This document shows positions 1 through 7,475 of a stretch of 16,485 bases of DNA, in pieces. The DNA comes from an uncultured Bacteroidales bacterium (GTDB lineage Bacteria > Bacteroidota > Bacteroidia > Bacteroidales > P3), in assembly GCA_947174375.1 (NCBI GenBank), contig CAMWIS010000021.1, positions 1-16,485 of the forward strand, given 5' to 3'. The position numbers were made by a program, and so were the translations under genes. The notes below the pieces were generated by a model. The model searched no databases. It worked only from the letters and a program-made list of their open reading frames with translations, and had not been told where the DNA came from. Each line of letters begins with the position of its first letter. The stretch's first letter is position 1.

Positions 1-876
1 AACCGTTATATGGAAGGCGATTGCGAAGCCGCGGTCAAGGGCTTTGAACAATATCTGCAGGATTTCCCGCAGGGGTATTTCATTACGCCGGCCTGGTTCT
101 ATCTCGCCGAGTGCGCGTACCGGCAGGGGCAGGACAGCGTGGCGGAAGCGGCTTACGCTAAAGTGGCGCAGTTGCCGGCCTGCGAGTTTACCGAAAAGGC
201 CGTGCAGCGAGCGGCCGCCCTCAGCTATGGCCGCGGCGATTACGCAACGGCCTTGCGGTTCTACAAACAGATGGTGGCGTTGCAGAACCCGTCTTTGGAA
301 AACGAAGCCCTGATGGGACGGATGCGTTGTTTCTACCGTCTCGGACAGGATAAAAACACGGAGGAAGCCGCTATTTCCTATCTGCGGCGGGAGGGCATGG
401 CCGCGGCCGACCGTCAGGAAGCCATGCTGTATGCGGCCCGTGTCGCGGTCAAGAAAGGCGATGCGGCCCTGGCCAACCGGATGTACAACGATTTGCTGAA
501 CGCGGCCGACCCGAACATCCAGGCCGAGGCGCGCTACTATATGATAGAGCGGCGCATCAAGGAGGGCGACTACAATATGGCCGAACAACTGATTTTCGAC
601 TATATCGCGGACGCGCCGGCCGAGGAGTACTACCTGGCCAAGGTCTATATGCTTTGGGCCGATATTTACGAGCATAAGGGCAATGTGTTGCAGGCCAAGC
701 AGACGTTGCAGAGCATCATCGACCATTACGAGGGCGACGATTTGGTGACCGTCGCGCGGCAGAAATACGCGGCCATCGAGGCCGTGGAACAGGCCGAACG
801 AGAAATGGAGGAACGGGAACGTGCCGAACGTTACCGCTATACGGAGGATGAGGAAATAGTAATCCCTGAAATGTAA
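1..876 (+). CDS. Tetratricopeptide-repeat protein, C-terminal part (5' end outside window)
   Basis: The reading frame is open from the first base of the window, so the first in-frame ATG at position 10 is probably internal and the gene starts upstream. The visible part (about 291 residues) is built of helical repeats with TPR-like spacing. Examples are the stretches starting PAWFYLAECAYRQGQ, ALSYGRGDYATALRFYK, EAMLYAARVAVKKGD, EARYYMIERRIKEGDYNMAE and AKVYMLWADIYEHKGN. They end in a charged, probably coiled-coil segment rich in Glu and Arg, and a short acidic tail. TPR arrays bind other proteins. In Bacteroidota a long TPR protein is commonly encoded just before a plug-less outer-membrane barrel such as the next gene, which starts only 4 bases after this stop. 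The pair is therefore probably co-translated and may act together at the envelope, but the function is not established. No enzymatic motif is visible. The TPR call is firm; any specific role is inference. Confidence 0.8.
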   Translation, partial: NRYMEGDCEAAVKGFEQYLQDFPQGYFITPAWFYLAECAYRQGQDSVAEAAYAKVAQLPACEFTEKAVQRAAALSYGRGDYATALRFYKQMVALQNPSLENEALMGRMRCFYRLGQDKNTEEAAISYLRREGMAAADRQEAMLYAARVAVKKGDAALANRMYNDLLNAADPNIQAEARYYMIERRIKEGDYNMAEQLIFDYIADAPAEEYYLAKVYMLWADIYEHKGNVLQAKQTLQSIIDHYEGDDLVTVARQKYAAIEAVEQAEREMEERERAERYRYTEDEEIVIPEM

Positions 877-880
877 AGTC

Positions 881-2638
881 ATGAACAAGATAGCATTCAT
901 CATAGGTTTGGGGTTGGCCGGCAGTCTGGCGCTTTCTTCGGCCCGGGCCCAGACGGCGGACGACCAACCGTATCAGGAACGCGTGGTGGTCGTGGCGCCG
1001 TACCAACCCGTGTTGGACGTCGTGCGCAAGCCGCTTTTGCAGCCGGAGGTGCCGGCCGATACGACGCACCGTATCGACACGTCCGTTTATGAAATCATTT
1101 CCCGACCCGTGCAGACGACCTATCCGGTGGAGAACATCAAACCGGCCAAGGTGGCGGGCGAACCGGTGGAACGCCTGTTCAACCAGCATCTCAAAATCGG
1201 GTTCGGCAACCACCTTTCGCCTTTGGCCGAAGCCTATGTCGCGATGGGGCGTTCGCAACAGTATGGGGTCGCCGCGTCCTACAAACATCATTCGGCATAC
1301 GGCAATATCAAGGATTACAGCCAGTTCAAAACCGACCATTCCTATAACGAAGGCGATTTGTCGGGCGAGATTTTCGCCAAGAAATTCCGGGTGCGGCTCG
1401 AATTGGATTACCGGCAGAACAAAGTCAACGCCTATGGTATCCGCGACGGACTCTATGATACGATAGCCGGTTTGTTGGCGATGAACGAGGATTTCCAAAA
1501 GATTTACCGCGACCAGCCCGTGCGTTGGTTCCAGAATATGGACGGCCGCCTGTCGATTACCGACCGCGCGACCGACCCGAACGACTGGCGTTACGACGCA
1601 AGCCTCTATTATGACTTCGGACGGAACAACTGGCACGGCATCGAGAACATCATCGAGGCCGACGGCGGTTTTTCCAAACGCGTGGCGCAGAAATCCGATG
1701 CCGTTGACCGTTTGGATATCGGGACGCGCGTTTTCTTCGGCGACTATCTGCACCGCACGCATCAGGACGACCCGGTCGATAACGCCTTCCAGCTGCGTTT
1801 GGAACCGACCGTATCTTATCATTACGATATTTGGGATTTGGATGCCGGTTTGAGTTTCAATGTATTCGGCGACAGCCGCGACGGCAACAAGTTCCAGTTC
1901 AATCCGCGCGTGCGCTTGAACGTGCAGGCGGTGCCGGATATATTGGCACTCTATGTGGGTGTGGATGGCGGCGTTAAGCGCAATACGATTCAAGCCATTT
2001 CGGCCATCAACCCGTTTCTGCACCCGTTCGATGTGGATGATTTGGCGTTCTCGCGCGAGAGACTGTATGTCTATCTCGGTATCAAGAGCAATCTGACGCG
2101 GGAGATTGACTTTGCGTTGACGGCCTCCACGCATTGGCTGGGCAACCAAATGAGTTTCGATTATTACTATTACCCGTATCAATTCAGCGTGGCGGATGAG
2201 ACCGGGGTAGGATTCAACGATTTCAAGCCGCTATACACCGAAAAGGTCTTTCAGTTCCAACTCAAGGGCGAGTTGAACCTGCATTGGGACGACCGCATCC
2301 TGGCGCACGTGGAGGCCGAATACAACTATTACAACCAGTCGTTGCTCTATACGCCGGCTTTCCGTGGCGGCCTTATGTTCCGTTACGATATCGGGCATAA
2401 GTTCATCGTCACGTCCGAAATCGCCGGTTATACGAATATGAAGGCTCACGACCATTTCGGTCGGGAGGTGACACTCAAGGGCGGCTTCGATTGGAGCGCG
2501 GGCCTGGAATACCGCTTCTTTAAACGCTGGTCGGCCTTCGTCAACCTGAACAACCTGATTGCCTACCGTTATTACCGTTGGTACGATTACCCGACCTATC
2601 GGTTCAACGTCATGGCCGGTATCACGTTTTCCTTCTAA
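881..2638 (+). CDS. Outer-membrane beta-barrel protein (TonB-receptor-like, no plug domain)
   Basis: This 585-residue protein starts with a clear Sec signal peptide: MNK, a hydrophobic stretch of about 15 residues, then a likely cut after SSARA near residue 23. A short N-terminal region follows (VVVVAPYQPVLDVVRKPL and a Thr/Asp-rich linker). From about residue 100 to the end there are alternating aromatic and polar strands typical of a beta-barrel, finishing with the terminal Phe (AGITFSF) recognised by the BAM machinery. The length allows a barrel but there is no TonB box or plug domain, so it is unlikely to be a classical active transporter. Bacteroidota genomes often label such proteins 'TonB-dependent receptor' or 'outer membrane protein', commonly beside a TPR gene as here. 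It lies 4 bases after the TPR gene and 18 bases before the FAD-synthetase gene. Substrate and role are unknown. Confidence 0.8.
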   Translation: MNKIAFIIGLGLAGSLALSSARAQTADDQPYQERVVVVAPYQPVLDVVRKPLLQPEVPADTTHRIDTSVYEIISRPVQTTYPVENIKPAKVAGEPVERLFNQHLKIGFGNHLSPLAEAYVAMGRSQQYGVAASYKHHSAYGNIKDYSQFKTDHSYNEGDLSGEIFAKKFRVRLELDYRQNKVNAYGIRDGLYDTIAGLLAMNEDFQKIYRDQPVRWFQNMDGRLSITDRATDPNDWRYDASLYYDFGRNNWHGIENIIEADGGFSKRVAQKSDAVDRLDIGTRVFFGDYLHRTHQDDPVDNAFQLRLEPTVSYHYDIWDLDAGLSFNVFGDSRDGNKFQFNPRVRLNVQAVPDILALYVGVDGGVKRNTIQAISAINPFLHPFDVDDLAFSRERLYVYLGIKSNLTREIDFALTASTHWLGNQMSFDYYYYPYQFSVADETGVGFNDFKPLYTEKVFQFQLKGELNLHWDDRILAHVEAEYNYYNQSLLYTPAFRGGLMFRYDIGHKFIVTSEIAGYTNMKAHDHFGREVTLKGGFDWSAGLEYRFFKRWSAFVNLNNLIAYRYYRWYDYPTYRFNVMAGITFSF

Positions 2639-2656
2639 CCCTCAAAGCGCGGAACC

Positions 2657-3445
2657 ATGGAGATCTGTCGGGATTTGGAACAATGGCGGCCGGTCCGCAA
2701 CGCGGTCGTCACCGTCGGCTCCTACGACGGCGTGCACCGTGCGCACCGCTCCATTATCGATTTGCTGAACCGGCACGCCGAGGCCGAGGGCGGGGAGAGC
2801 GTCTTGATAACGTTCAGCCCGCATCCGCGCATGGTCTTGCAGGGCGAGGAAGCGTTTCGGAAAAACTTCCGGCTGTTGACCACCGAACAGGAAAAAGAGG
2901 AACTGTTGGCGGCGGCCGGCCTGCGGAACCTGTTGGTCCTGCATTTTGACGCCGCTTTCGCCGCCATGCCCGCCGAACGCTTCGTGCGGGAAATCCTGGT
3001 GGAACGCCTGCGCGTCAAACGCATGATTATCGGCTTCAACCATAACTTCGGCCACGACCGTCAGGGCGGCTACGACCAAATGGTGGCTTTGGGCGGGCAA
3101 TACGGCTTTTCGGTGGAACGCTATCCCGAATATACGGTGGACGGCCAGGCGGTCAGTTCCTCTCAGATACGCCGTCTGTTGCAGGCCGGCCGCGTGACGG
3201 AAGCCAACCATCTGCTGGGCTATGCCTATTTCATCAACGGCGCCTGGCATCAGGAAGTGTTCGAAGCCTCCAGCAAATTCAAACTCCGTCCGGCGCCGGG
3301 CCATTATCTGACGAAAGTCAAGGTCAATGGACGCTACTATTATACGGTGGCCAAGATAGACGAGGAAATCCGTCTGTCCGACCTGCCGTTTTTGCAAGAG
3401 GGCGACAACATGAAGGTACGTTTTTTAAAGGAGATTACTTTATGA
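2657..3445 (+). CDS. ribF: RibF-like FAD synthetase (FMN adenylyltransferase) with degenerate riboflavin-kinase domain
   Basis: The N-terminal two thirds are a RibF FMN-adenylyltransferase domain, which makes FAD from FMN and ATP. Visible motifs are the nucleotidyltransferase signature TVGSYDGVHRAH at residues 19-30 (usual form GxFDGVHxGH), FSPHPR at 53-58, GFNHNFGHDRQGG at 126-138 and the SSSQIRRLL motif at 167-175. Bifunctional RibF then has a riboflavin-kinase barrel carrying GxPTAN. Here only about 80 residues remain. A piece resembling the barrel (RPAPGHYLTKVKVNGRYYY) is present but no GxPTAN is seen. The total of 262 residues is short against roughly 310 for bifunctional RibF. The end is not a frameshift remnant, because the stop overlaps the yggS start in an ATGA and the frame is clean. 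It probably adenylylates FMN only, in the cytoplasm, with kinase activity elsewhere in the genome. The symbol is by homology; the loss of kinase function is inference. Confidence 0.82.
   Translation: MEICRDLEQWRPVRNAVVTVGSYDGVHRAHRSIIDLLNRHAEAEGGESVLITFSPHPRMVLQGEEAFRKNFRLLTTEQEKEELLAAAGLRNLLVLHFDAAFAAMPAERFVREILVERLRVKRMIIGFNHNFGHDRQGGYDQMVALGGQYGFSVERYPEYTVDGQAVSSSQIRRLLQAGRVTEANHLLGYAYFINGAWHQEVFEASSKFKLRPAPGHYLTKVKVNGRYYYTVAKIDEEIRLSDLPFLQEGDNMKVRFLKEITL
3428..3433 (+). promoter_or_regulatory. Shine-Dalgarno sequence for yggS
   Basis: AAGGAG lies 8 bases before the yggS ATG, inside the last codons of the ribF homologue. Such a good anti-16S match is uncommon in this window, where most starts have none. 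It supports the ATG at 3442 and suggests re-initiation at the ATGA stop-start overlap. Confidence 0.6.
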
Positions 3446-4128
3446 GTACGGTCAAGGAAGAAATTACGGACAATCTGCGGCGGGTGGCCGCCGGTTTGCC
3501 GGCCGGCGTGCGCTTGGTGGCGGTATCCAAGACCAAGCCGATGGCGTATATCGAATGGGCTTACGAGGCCGGACAGCGCGTGTTCGGTGAGAACAAGGCC
3601 TTGGAACTGCGCGACAAGTATATGGCCTTGCCGAAAGACATCCAATGGCATTTCATCGGCCATTTGCAGACCAATAAAATCAAATACATCGCGCCCTTCG
3701 TATCGCTGATACACAGCATCGACAGTCTGGAATTGCTGGAAGCCGTCGATAAGCAGGCGCAGAAGCACCGGCGGGTCATTCCCTGTCTGTTGCAATTCCA
3801 CATTGCGGCCGAGGAAACCAAATTCGGGCTGAGTTTCGAGGAAGCCGAGGCCCTGTTGCAGAGCGAACGCTATGCCGCGTTGAAACACGTCCGTATCGAC
3901 GGCGTCATGGGCATGGGCACGTTTACCGATAATCAGGAACAGGTGCGGGGCGAGTTCGCGCGGCTGAAACAGTATTTCAACGCGTTGAAGGCCCGTTATT
4001 TCGCCACGGCCGACCATTTCAAGGAACTTTCGATGGGGATGAGCGAGGATTATCCGCTGGCGATAGAAGCGGGCAGTACGCTCGTGCGGGTCGGCAGCAA
4101 GATTTTCGGCGCACGGGTGTATGCCTGA
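3442..4128 (+). CDS. yggS: YggS/PLPBP-family pyridoxal-phosphate homeostasis protein
   Basis: This 228-residue protein matches the YggS (PROSC/PLPBP) family, a single-domain alanine-racemase-like TIM barrel that binds PLP and keeps vitamin B6 and amino-acid pools balanced. The PLP-binding lysine is in LVAVSKTKP (Lys30). Further family motifs are FGENKALELRDK, WHFIGHLQTNK, HSIDSLELL and the C-terminal SMGMSEDYPLAIEAGSTLVRVGSKIFG, which contacts the phosphate. The length is normal for the family. It is cytoplasmic, with no catalytic reaction firmly assigned. The start codon overlaps the stop of the upstream FAD-synthetase gene, so the two flavin/B6 cofactor genes are probably translationally coupled. 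It is the last gene of the plus-strand group and is followed by a strong terminator. Confidence 0.93.
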   Translation: MSTVKEEITDNLRRVAAGLPAGVRLVAVSKTKPMAYIEWAYEAGQRVFGENKALELRDKYMALPKDIQWHFIGHLQTNKIKYIAPFVSLIHSIDSLELLEAVDKQAQKHRRVIPCLLQFHIAAEETKFGLSFEEAEALLQSERYAALKHVRIDGVMGMGTFTDNQEQVRGEFARLKQYFNALKARYFATADHFKELSMGMSEDYPLAIEAGSTLVRVGSKIFGARVYA

Positions 4129-4144
4129 GGCCAAGCCGACCGAT

Positions 4145-4179
4145 AAAAAAAAGCCGTCCCCTGCGGGACGGCTTTTTCG
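4145..4179. terminator. Bidirectional intrinsic terminator between yggS and the ornithine carbamoyltransferase gene
   Basis: A perfect 13-base inverted repeat, AAAAAGCCGTCCC (4148-4160) and GGGACGGCTTTTT (4165-4177), encloses the tetraloop CTGC. The plus strand ends in five T. The minus strand ends in eight T (positions 4152 down to 4145). It therefore ends both converging transcripts: yggS from the left and the carbamoyltransferase gene from the right. Confidence 0.92.
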
Positions 4180-4197
4180 TTATAAGGCGAATCCGGC

Positions 4198-5199
4198 TTA
4201 TTTGCCGAGCGTCGCCACCATGACGGCCTTGATCGTGTGCAGACGGTTTTCGGCTTCGTCGAACACAATGCTTCTCGGCGATTCGAATACGTCTTCGGTC
4301 ACTTCCAGACCGTTCATCTTGAACTTCTTGTAGATGTCCTGACCGACCACCGTTTCCAGATTGTGGAAAGCCGGGAGGCAGTGCATGAACTTCACGTTCG
4401 GATTGCCCGTCGCCTTAACCACGGCGGCGTTGATCTGATACGGTTTGAGCAGTTTGATACGTTCGGCCCATACGGCTTCGGGTTCACCCATCGAAACCCA
4501 AACGTCGGTGTAGAGGAAGTCCACGCCCTTGACGCCTTCGCTAACCTTTTCGGTCAACGTAATCTTGGCGCCCGTTTCCTTGGCGATTTTCTTGCATTCC
4601 TTTACGAGCGATTCTTCGGGCCAGCAGGCTTTCGGCGCTACGGCGCGGAAGTCCATACCCATCTTGGCGGCGCCGACCATCAACGAGTTACCCATGTTGT
4701 TGCGGGCATCGCCGAGGTAAGCGAACGAAATCTGATGCAGCGGTTTGTCGCTGTGTTCGCGCATCGTCAGGAAGTCGGCGAGAATCTGCGTCGGGTGGAA
4801 TTCGTTCGTCAGGCCGTTCCATACGGGAACCCCGGCGTATTCGGCCAGCGTTTCAACCGTCGATTGGGCATAGCCGCGGTATTCGATACCGTCGTAGATG
4901 CGACCCAACACGCGGGCCGTGTCTTTCATTGATTCCTTCTTGCCCATCTGCGAACCGGAAGGTCCGAGGTAGGTAACGTGCGCGCCTTGATCCAACGCGG
5001 CCACTTCGAAAGAGCAGCGCGTACGCGTCGAGTCTTTTTCAAACAGCAACACGATGTTCTTGCCTTTCAGCGTCGGGGTTTCGGTGCCCGTGTATTTGGC
5101 CTGTTTCAGTTGGGCGGCCAGATCCAGCAAATAGCCGATTTCTTTCGGCGTAAAGTCCAGCAACTTCAGGAAGCTGCGGTTTCTAAGATTGAAAGCCAT
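4198..5199 (-). CDS. argF: Ornithine carbamoyltransferase (probably catabolic)
   Basis: This 333-residue enzyme catalyses carbamoyl phosphate + ornithine = citrulline + phosphate. The carbamoyl-phosphate motif STRTR is at residues 57-61 and HPTQ at 135-138. The ornithine-binding loop DVWVSMGE is at 232-239 and the active-site HCLP at 273-276. Long stretches (GLTNEFHPTQ, GDARNNMGNS, DEAENRLHTIKAVMVATL) look like the E. coli ArgF/ArgI/ArcB type. The SMG loop marks a true ornithine enzyme, not the N-succinyl- or N-acetylornithine carbamoyltransferase used for arginine synthesis in Bacteroides and some other bacteria. It follows carbamate kinase by 39 bases on the same strand, which suggests use in the reverse, citrulline-splitting direction (arcB in function). 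No arginine deiminase gene is in the window. The start ATG gives the usual MAFNLRNRSFLKLLDF beginning. The family is certain; the direction of use is inferred. Confidence 0.95.
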   Translation of the reverse strand: MAFNLRNRSFLKLLDFTPKEIGYLLDLAAQLKQAKYTGTETPTLKGKNIVLLFEKDSTRTRCSFEVAALDQGAHVTYLGPSGSQMGKKESMKDTARVLGRIYDGIEYRGYAQSTVETLAEYAGVPVWNGLTNEFHPTQILADFLTMREHSDKPLHQISFAYLGDARNNMGNSLMVGAAKMGMDFRAVAPKACWPEESLVKECKKIAKETGAKITLTEKVSEGVKGVDFLYTDVWVSMGEPEAVWAERIKLLKPYQINAAVVKATGNPNVKFMHCLPAFHNLETVVGQDIYKKFKMNGLEVTEDVFESPRSIVFDEAENRLHTIKAVMVATLGK

Positions 5200-5238
5200 T
5201 TTTGTATTGATTTAAGGTTTGATATATTCGTTTTCAGT

Positions 5239-6180
5239 TTAAGCCACGATGCGCGTGCCGGCCGCCGCCTTGCCCAATTCGCCGGCTTCGGTGATGATGC
5301 ACTCCTTGCCGCCGTTTTCCACAAAGAAAATCGCCGCCCGGATTTTGGGCGCCATCGAGCCTTCCGCAAATTGGCCTTCGTCCAAATAGCGGCGGGCTTC
5401 CGCCACGGTAACCGTATCCAGGGCTTTTTCGCCCGGCTTGCGGAAGTTGACATAGACTTTCGGCACGTCGGTCAGGATGTAGAACTCGTCGGCCTTGATT
5501 TTGACAGCCGTCAGCGCCGAGGCCAAATCCTTGTCGATAACGGCTTCGATGCCCTTGAAGTCGCCGTTGTCTTCGCGGATGACGGGAATGCCGCCACCGC
5601 CCACGGTCACGACGATATGTCCGGCTTCCACGGCCGCTTCAATCATTTCCAAATGGTTGATGTCCATCGGCGTGGGCGAGGGCACGACCTTGCGCCAGCC
5701 GTTGCCTTTCGGGTCTTCCTTGAAGATGGCGCCCGTGGCCGCGCTGTAGCGGTCGGCTTCTTCCTTCGTATAGTACGGGCCGACGGGCTTGGTCGGATTC
5801 GCGAACGCTTGGTCGTCCTTGCAGACCAACACCTGCGTCAATAGCGTCACGACCTGGCGGTTCAAGCCCGCTTTCTGCATTTCGTTGAACAGGCAGAGTT
5901 CAATCAGATAACCGATGGAGCCTTGGGTCTCCGCCACGCAGAAATCCATCGGCATGGCTTCCAAATGGAACACCTGTTTGCCGGCTTCGTGTTGCAGCAT
6001 GACGTTGCCCACCTGCGGGCCGTTGCCATGGCCGATAACGAGGTTGTAGCCCTGTTTAAGCAAGGGCAACAAGGCTTTGCAGGTTTCGCTCACGTTCCGG
6101 ACCTGTTCCTCGAACGTGCCTTTCTGTCCGCTTTTAAGCAGGGCGTTTCCGCCAAAAGCCACAACGGCTAGTTTTTTCAT
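5239..6180 (-). CDS. arcC: Carbamate kinase
   Basis: The enzyme makes ATP from carbamoyl phosphate and ADP, the energy-yielding last step of arginine, citrulline or agmatine fermentation. Motifs seen from the chosen start are VAFGGNALL (residues 7-15), GHGNGPQVG (50-58), VGGGGIPV, the lysine-bearing AVIDKDLASALTA, and the C-terminal FAEGSMAPKI, all typical of amino-acid-kinase-fold carbamate kinases. The frame is open to 6243, but I chose the ATG at 6180 (MKKLAVVAFGG). It gives 313 residues, the family's usual size, and the upstream 21 codons look unconserved. An ATG 12 bases earlier (MTND) is the alternative. It lies 83 bases after rnfA and 39 bases before the carbamoyltransferase gene. Confidence 0.94.
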   Translation of the reverse strand: MKKLAVVAFGGNALLKSGQKGTFEEQVRNVSETCKALLPLLKQGYNLVIGHGNGPQVGNVMLQHEAGKQVFHLEAMPMDFCVAETQGSIGYLIELCLFNEMQKAGLNRQVVTLLTQVLVCKDDQAFANPTKPVGPYYTKEEADRYSAATGAIFKEDPKGNGWRKVVPSPTPMDINHLEMIEAAVEAGHIVVTVGGGGIPVIREDNGDFKGIEAVIDKDLASALTAVKIKADEFYILTDVPKVYVNFRKPGEKALDTVTVAEARRYLDEGQFAEGSMAPKIRAAIFFVENGGKECIITEAGELGKAAAGTRIVA

Positions 6181-6240
6181 GTCGTTCGTCATTGGTGGTG
6201 CAACAGGCGTTTTGTCGGCTTCCTGTCGCAGAAAAGGGCA

Positions 6241-6248
6241 CAAAAATA
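6241..6248 (-). promoter_or_regulatory. Candidate -7 element of a promoter for arcC and the carbamoyltransferase gene
   Basis: Read on the minus strand this is TATTTTTG, a full match to the Bacteroidota -7 consensus TAnnTTTG, in the 83-base gap between rnfA and arcC. No convincing TTG/TTTG -33 element sits 19-21 bases upstream. The gap is the largest in the minus-strand run and is AT-rich, so an internal promoter is plausible. The call rests on one 8-base match. Confidence 0.35.
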
Positions 6249-6263
6249 AGCAAATAAAACAAA

Positions 6264-6836
6264 TTAAACTAATCCGGCGAAGCCCATGAACGCGATGGCC
6301 AGGATGCCGGCCGTAATCATCGCGATGGGCGCGCCCTTCATCGTTTGAGGCACCTCCACTAAGTCCAGGTCTTCGCGCAAGCCCGCGAAAATCAACAGCG
6401 CGAGCATGAAGCCCAAGGCCGAGGCGAACGCGAAAGCCGTGCTCTGCAATAGGTTAAATTCTTTCTGCACCACCAGGATGGCCACGCCCAAAACGGCGCA
6501 GTTCGTCGTAATCAGCGGCAGGAAGATGCCCAAGGCCTGATACAGCGCGGGGCTGACCTTTTTCAGTACGATTTCCACCATCTGCACGAGGGCGGCGATG
6601 ATGAGGATGTAGGCGATGGTTTGCAGGAAGCCCAAGTCCAACGGCACCAGCAGGTAGCGGTTGATCAGATAGGTGACGACCGTGGCCAGCGTGATGACGA
6701 ACACGACGGCCGCGCCCATGCCGACCGAGGACGACAGCTTGTTGGAGACGCCTAAGAACGGGCAGATGCCGAGCGTTTGCGACAAAACGATGTTGTTGAC
6801 GAAAACGGCGCCTATGATGAGCAGTATGTATTCCAT
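6264..6836 (-). CDS. rnfA: Rnf electron-transport complex subunit RnfA
   Basis: This 190-residue integral membrane protein has about six transmembrane helices. With RnfE it forms the core of the ferredoxin:NAD+ oxidoreductase that pumps Na+ or H+. The family start MEYILLIIGAVFVNNIVLSQTLGICPFLGVS is clear. Cys25 (GICPFLG) and Cys113 (TNCAVLG) are in the half-helix positions that, with the RnfE cysteines, hold an iron or iron-sulfur centre within the membrane in Rnf and Nqr complexes. It is the last gene of the rnfBCDGEA order and starts 24 bases after the rnfE stop. The length is normal. Confidence 0.95.
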   Translation of the reverse strand: MEYILLIIGAVFVNNIVLSQTLGICPFLGVSNKLSSSVGMGAAVVFVITLATVVTYLINRYLLVPLDLGFLQTIAYILIIAALVQMVEIVLKKVSPALYQALGIFLPLITTNCAVLGVAILVVQKEFNLLQSTAFAFASALGFMLALLIFAGLREDLDLVEVPQTMKGAPIAMITAGILAIAFMGFAGLV

Positions 6837-6860
6837 GATGCTATTTTTAAGGTTGAGGGA

Positions 6861-7475
6861 TTAACGGTTGGTTGAACGCAGGTTTTGCAGGGCCCGTATG
6901 ATGGCGATGAGCAAGCCCAGCGCGAAGAACGCCCCCGGTGCGAGCACGAAAATCAAAATGCCGTCGGCCTCCGGCGCGATGAACTTATAGCCGAAGATGG
7001 CGCCGCTTCCGAGCAGTTCGCGGACCGCGCCGAGCAAGGTCAGCGCAAGCGTGAAGCCCAAGCCCATGCCGGCCCCGTCTAAAAACGAGCGGAACACGTT
7101 GTTTTTGGCGGCGAAGGCTTCGGCGCGTCCCAACACGAGGCAGTTCACGACGATGAGCGGGATGAACAGCCCCAGCTGCGCGTAGAGCGCCGGCACGTAG
7201 GCTTTCATCAGCAGTTCCACCATCGTCACGAACGAGGCGATGATGACGATGAAGCACGGAATGCGCACCTTGTCGGGAATCTGATATTTGACGAGCGAGA
7301 TAATCATGTTCGACAGAATCAGGACGAAGGTCGTGGCCAAGCCCATGCCGAGGCCGTTGATGGCCGAGGACGTGACGCCGAGCGTGGGGCACATACCGAG
7401 CAACAAGACGAAAACGGGGTTACTCGTAAACAGCCCGTTGCTGAAGATTTTCCAAACGGATGTCTTTTTATTCAT
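6861..7475 (-). CDS. rnfE: Rnf electron-transport complex subunit RnfE
   Basis: This 204-residue membrane protein is a paralogue of RnfA and its partner in the membrane core. The N-terminal segment SNGLFTSNPVFVLLLGMCPTLGVT and the motif LIVVNCLVLGRAEAFA are characteristic. Cys29 and Cys112 correspond to the RnfA cysteines. About six transmembrane helices are visible. The start codon overlaps the end of rnfG by 8 bases (ATGAATAA) and is preceded by a good Shine-Dalgarno sequence, so the start is well supported and translation is probably coupled. Confidence 0.95.
   Translation of the reverse strand: MNKKTSVWKIFSNGLFTSNPVFVLLLGMCPTLGVTSSAINGLGMGLATTFVLILSNMIISLVKYQIPDKVRIPCFIVIIASFVTMVELLMKAYVPALYAQLGLFIPLIVVNCLVLGRAEAFAAKNNVFRSFLDGAGMGLGFTLALTLLGAVRELLGSGAIFGYKFIAPEADGILIFVLAPGAFFALGLLIAIIRALQNLRSTNR

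Noticed and set aside
716..2182. A 488-codon open frame on the minus strand opposite the outer-membrane barrel gene
   Set aside because: No recognisable domain, and its composition mirrors the codon bias of the real gene. The plus-strand barrel has a signal peptide and proper ends.
4121..4333. Short plus-strand frame after yggS
   Set aside because: It spans a strong terminator and then runs antisense to the ornithine carbamoyltransferase gene.
6181..6243. Longer carbamate kinase start at 6243
   Set aside because: The family begins at KKLAVVAFGGNAL. The extra 21 residues would occupy the likely promoter and leader region.
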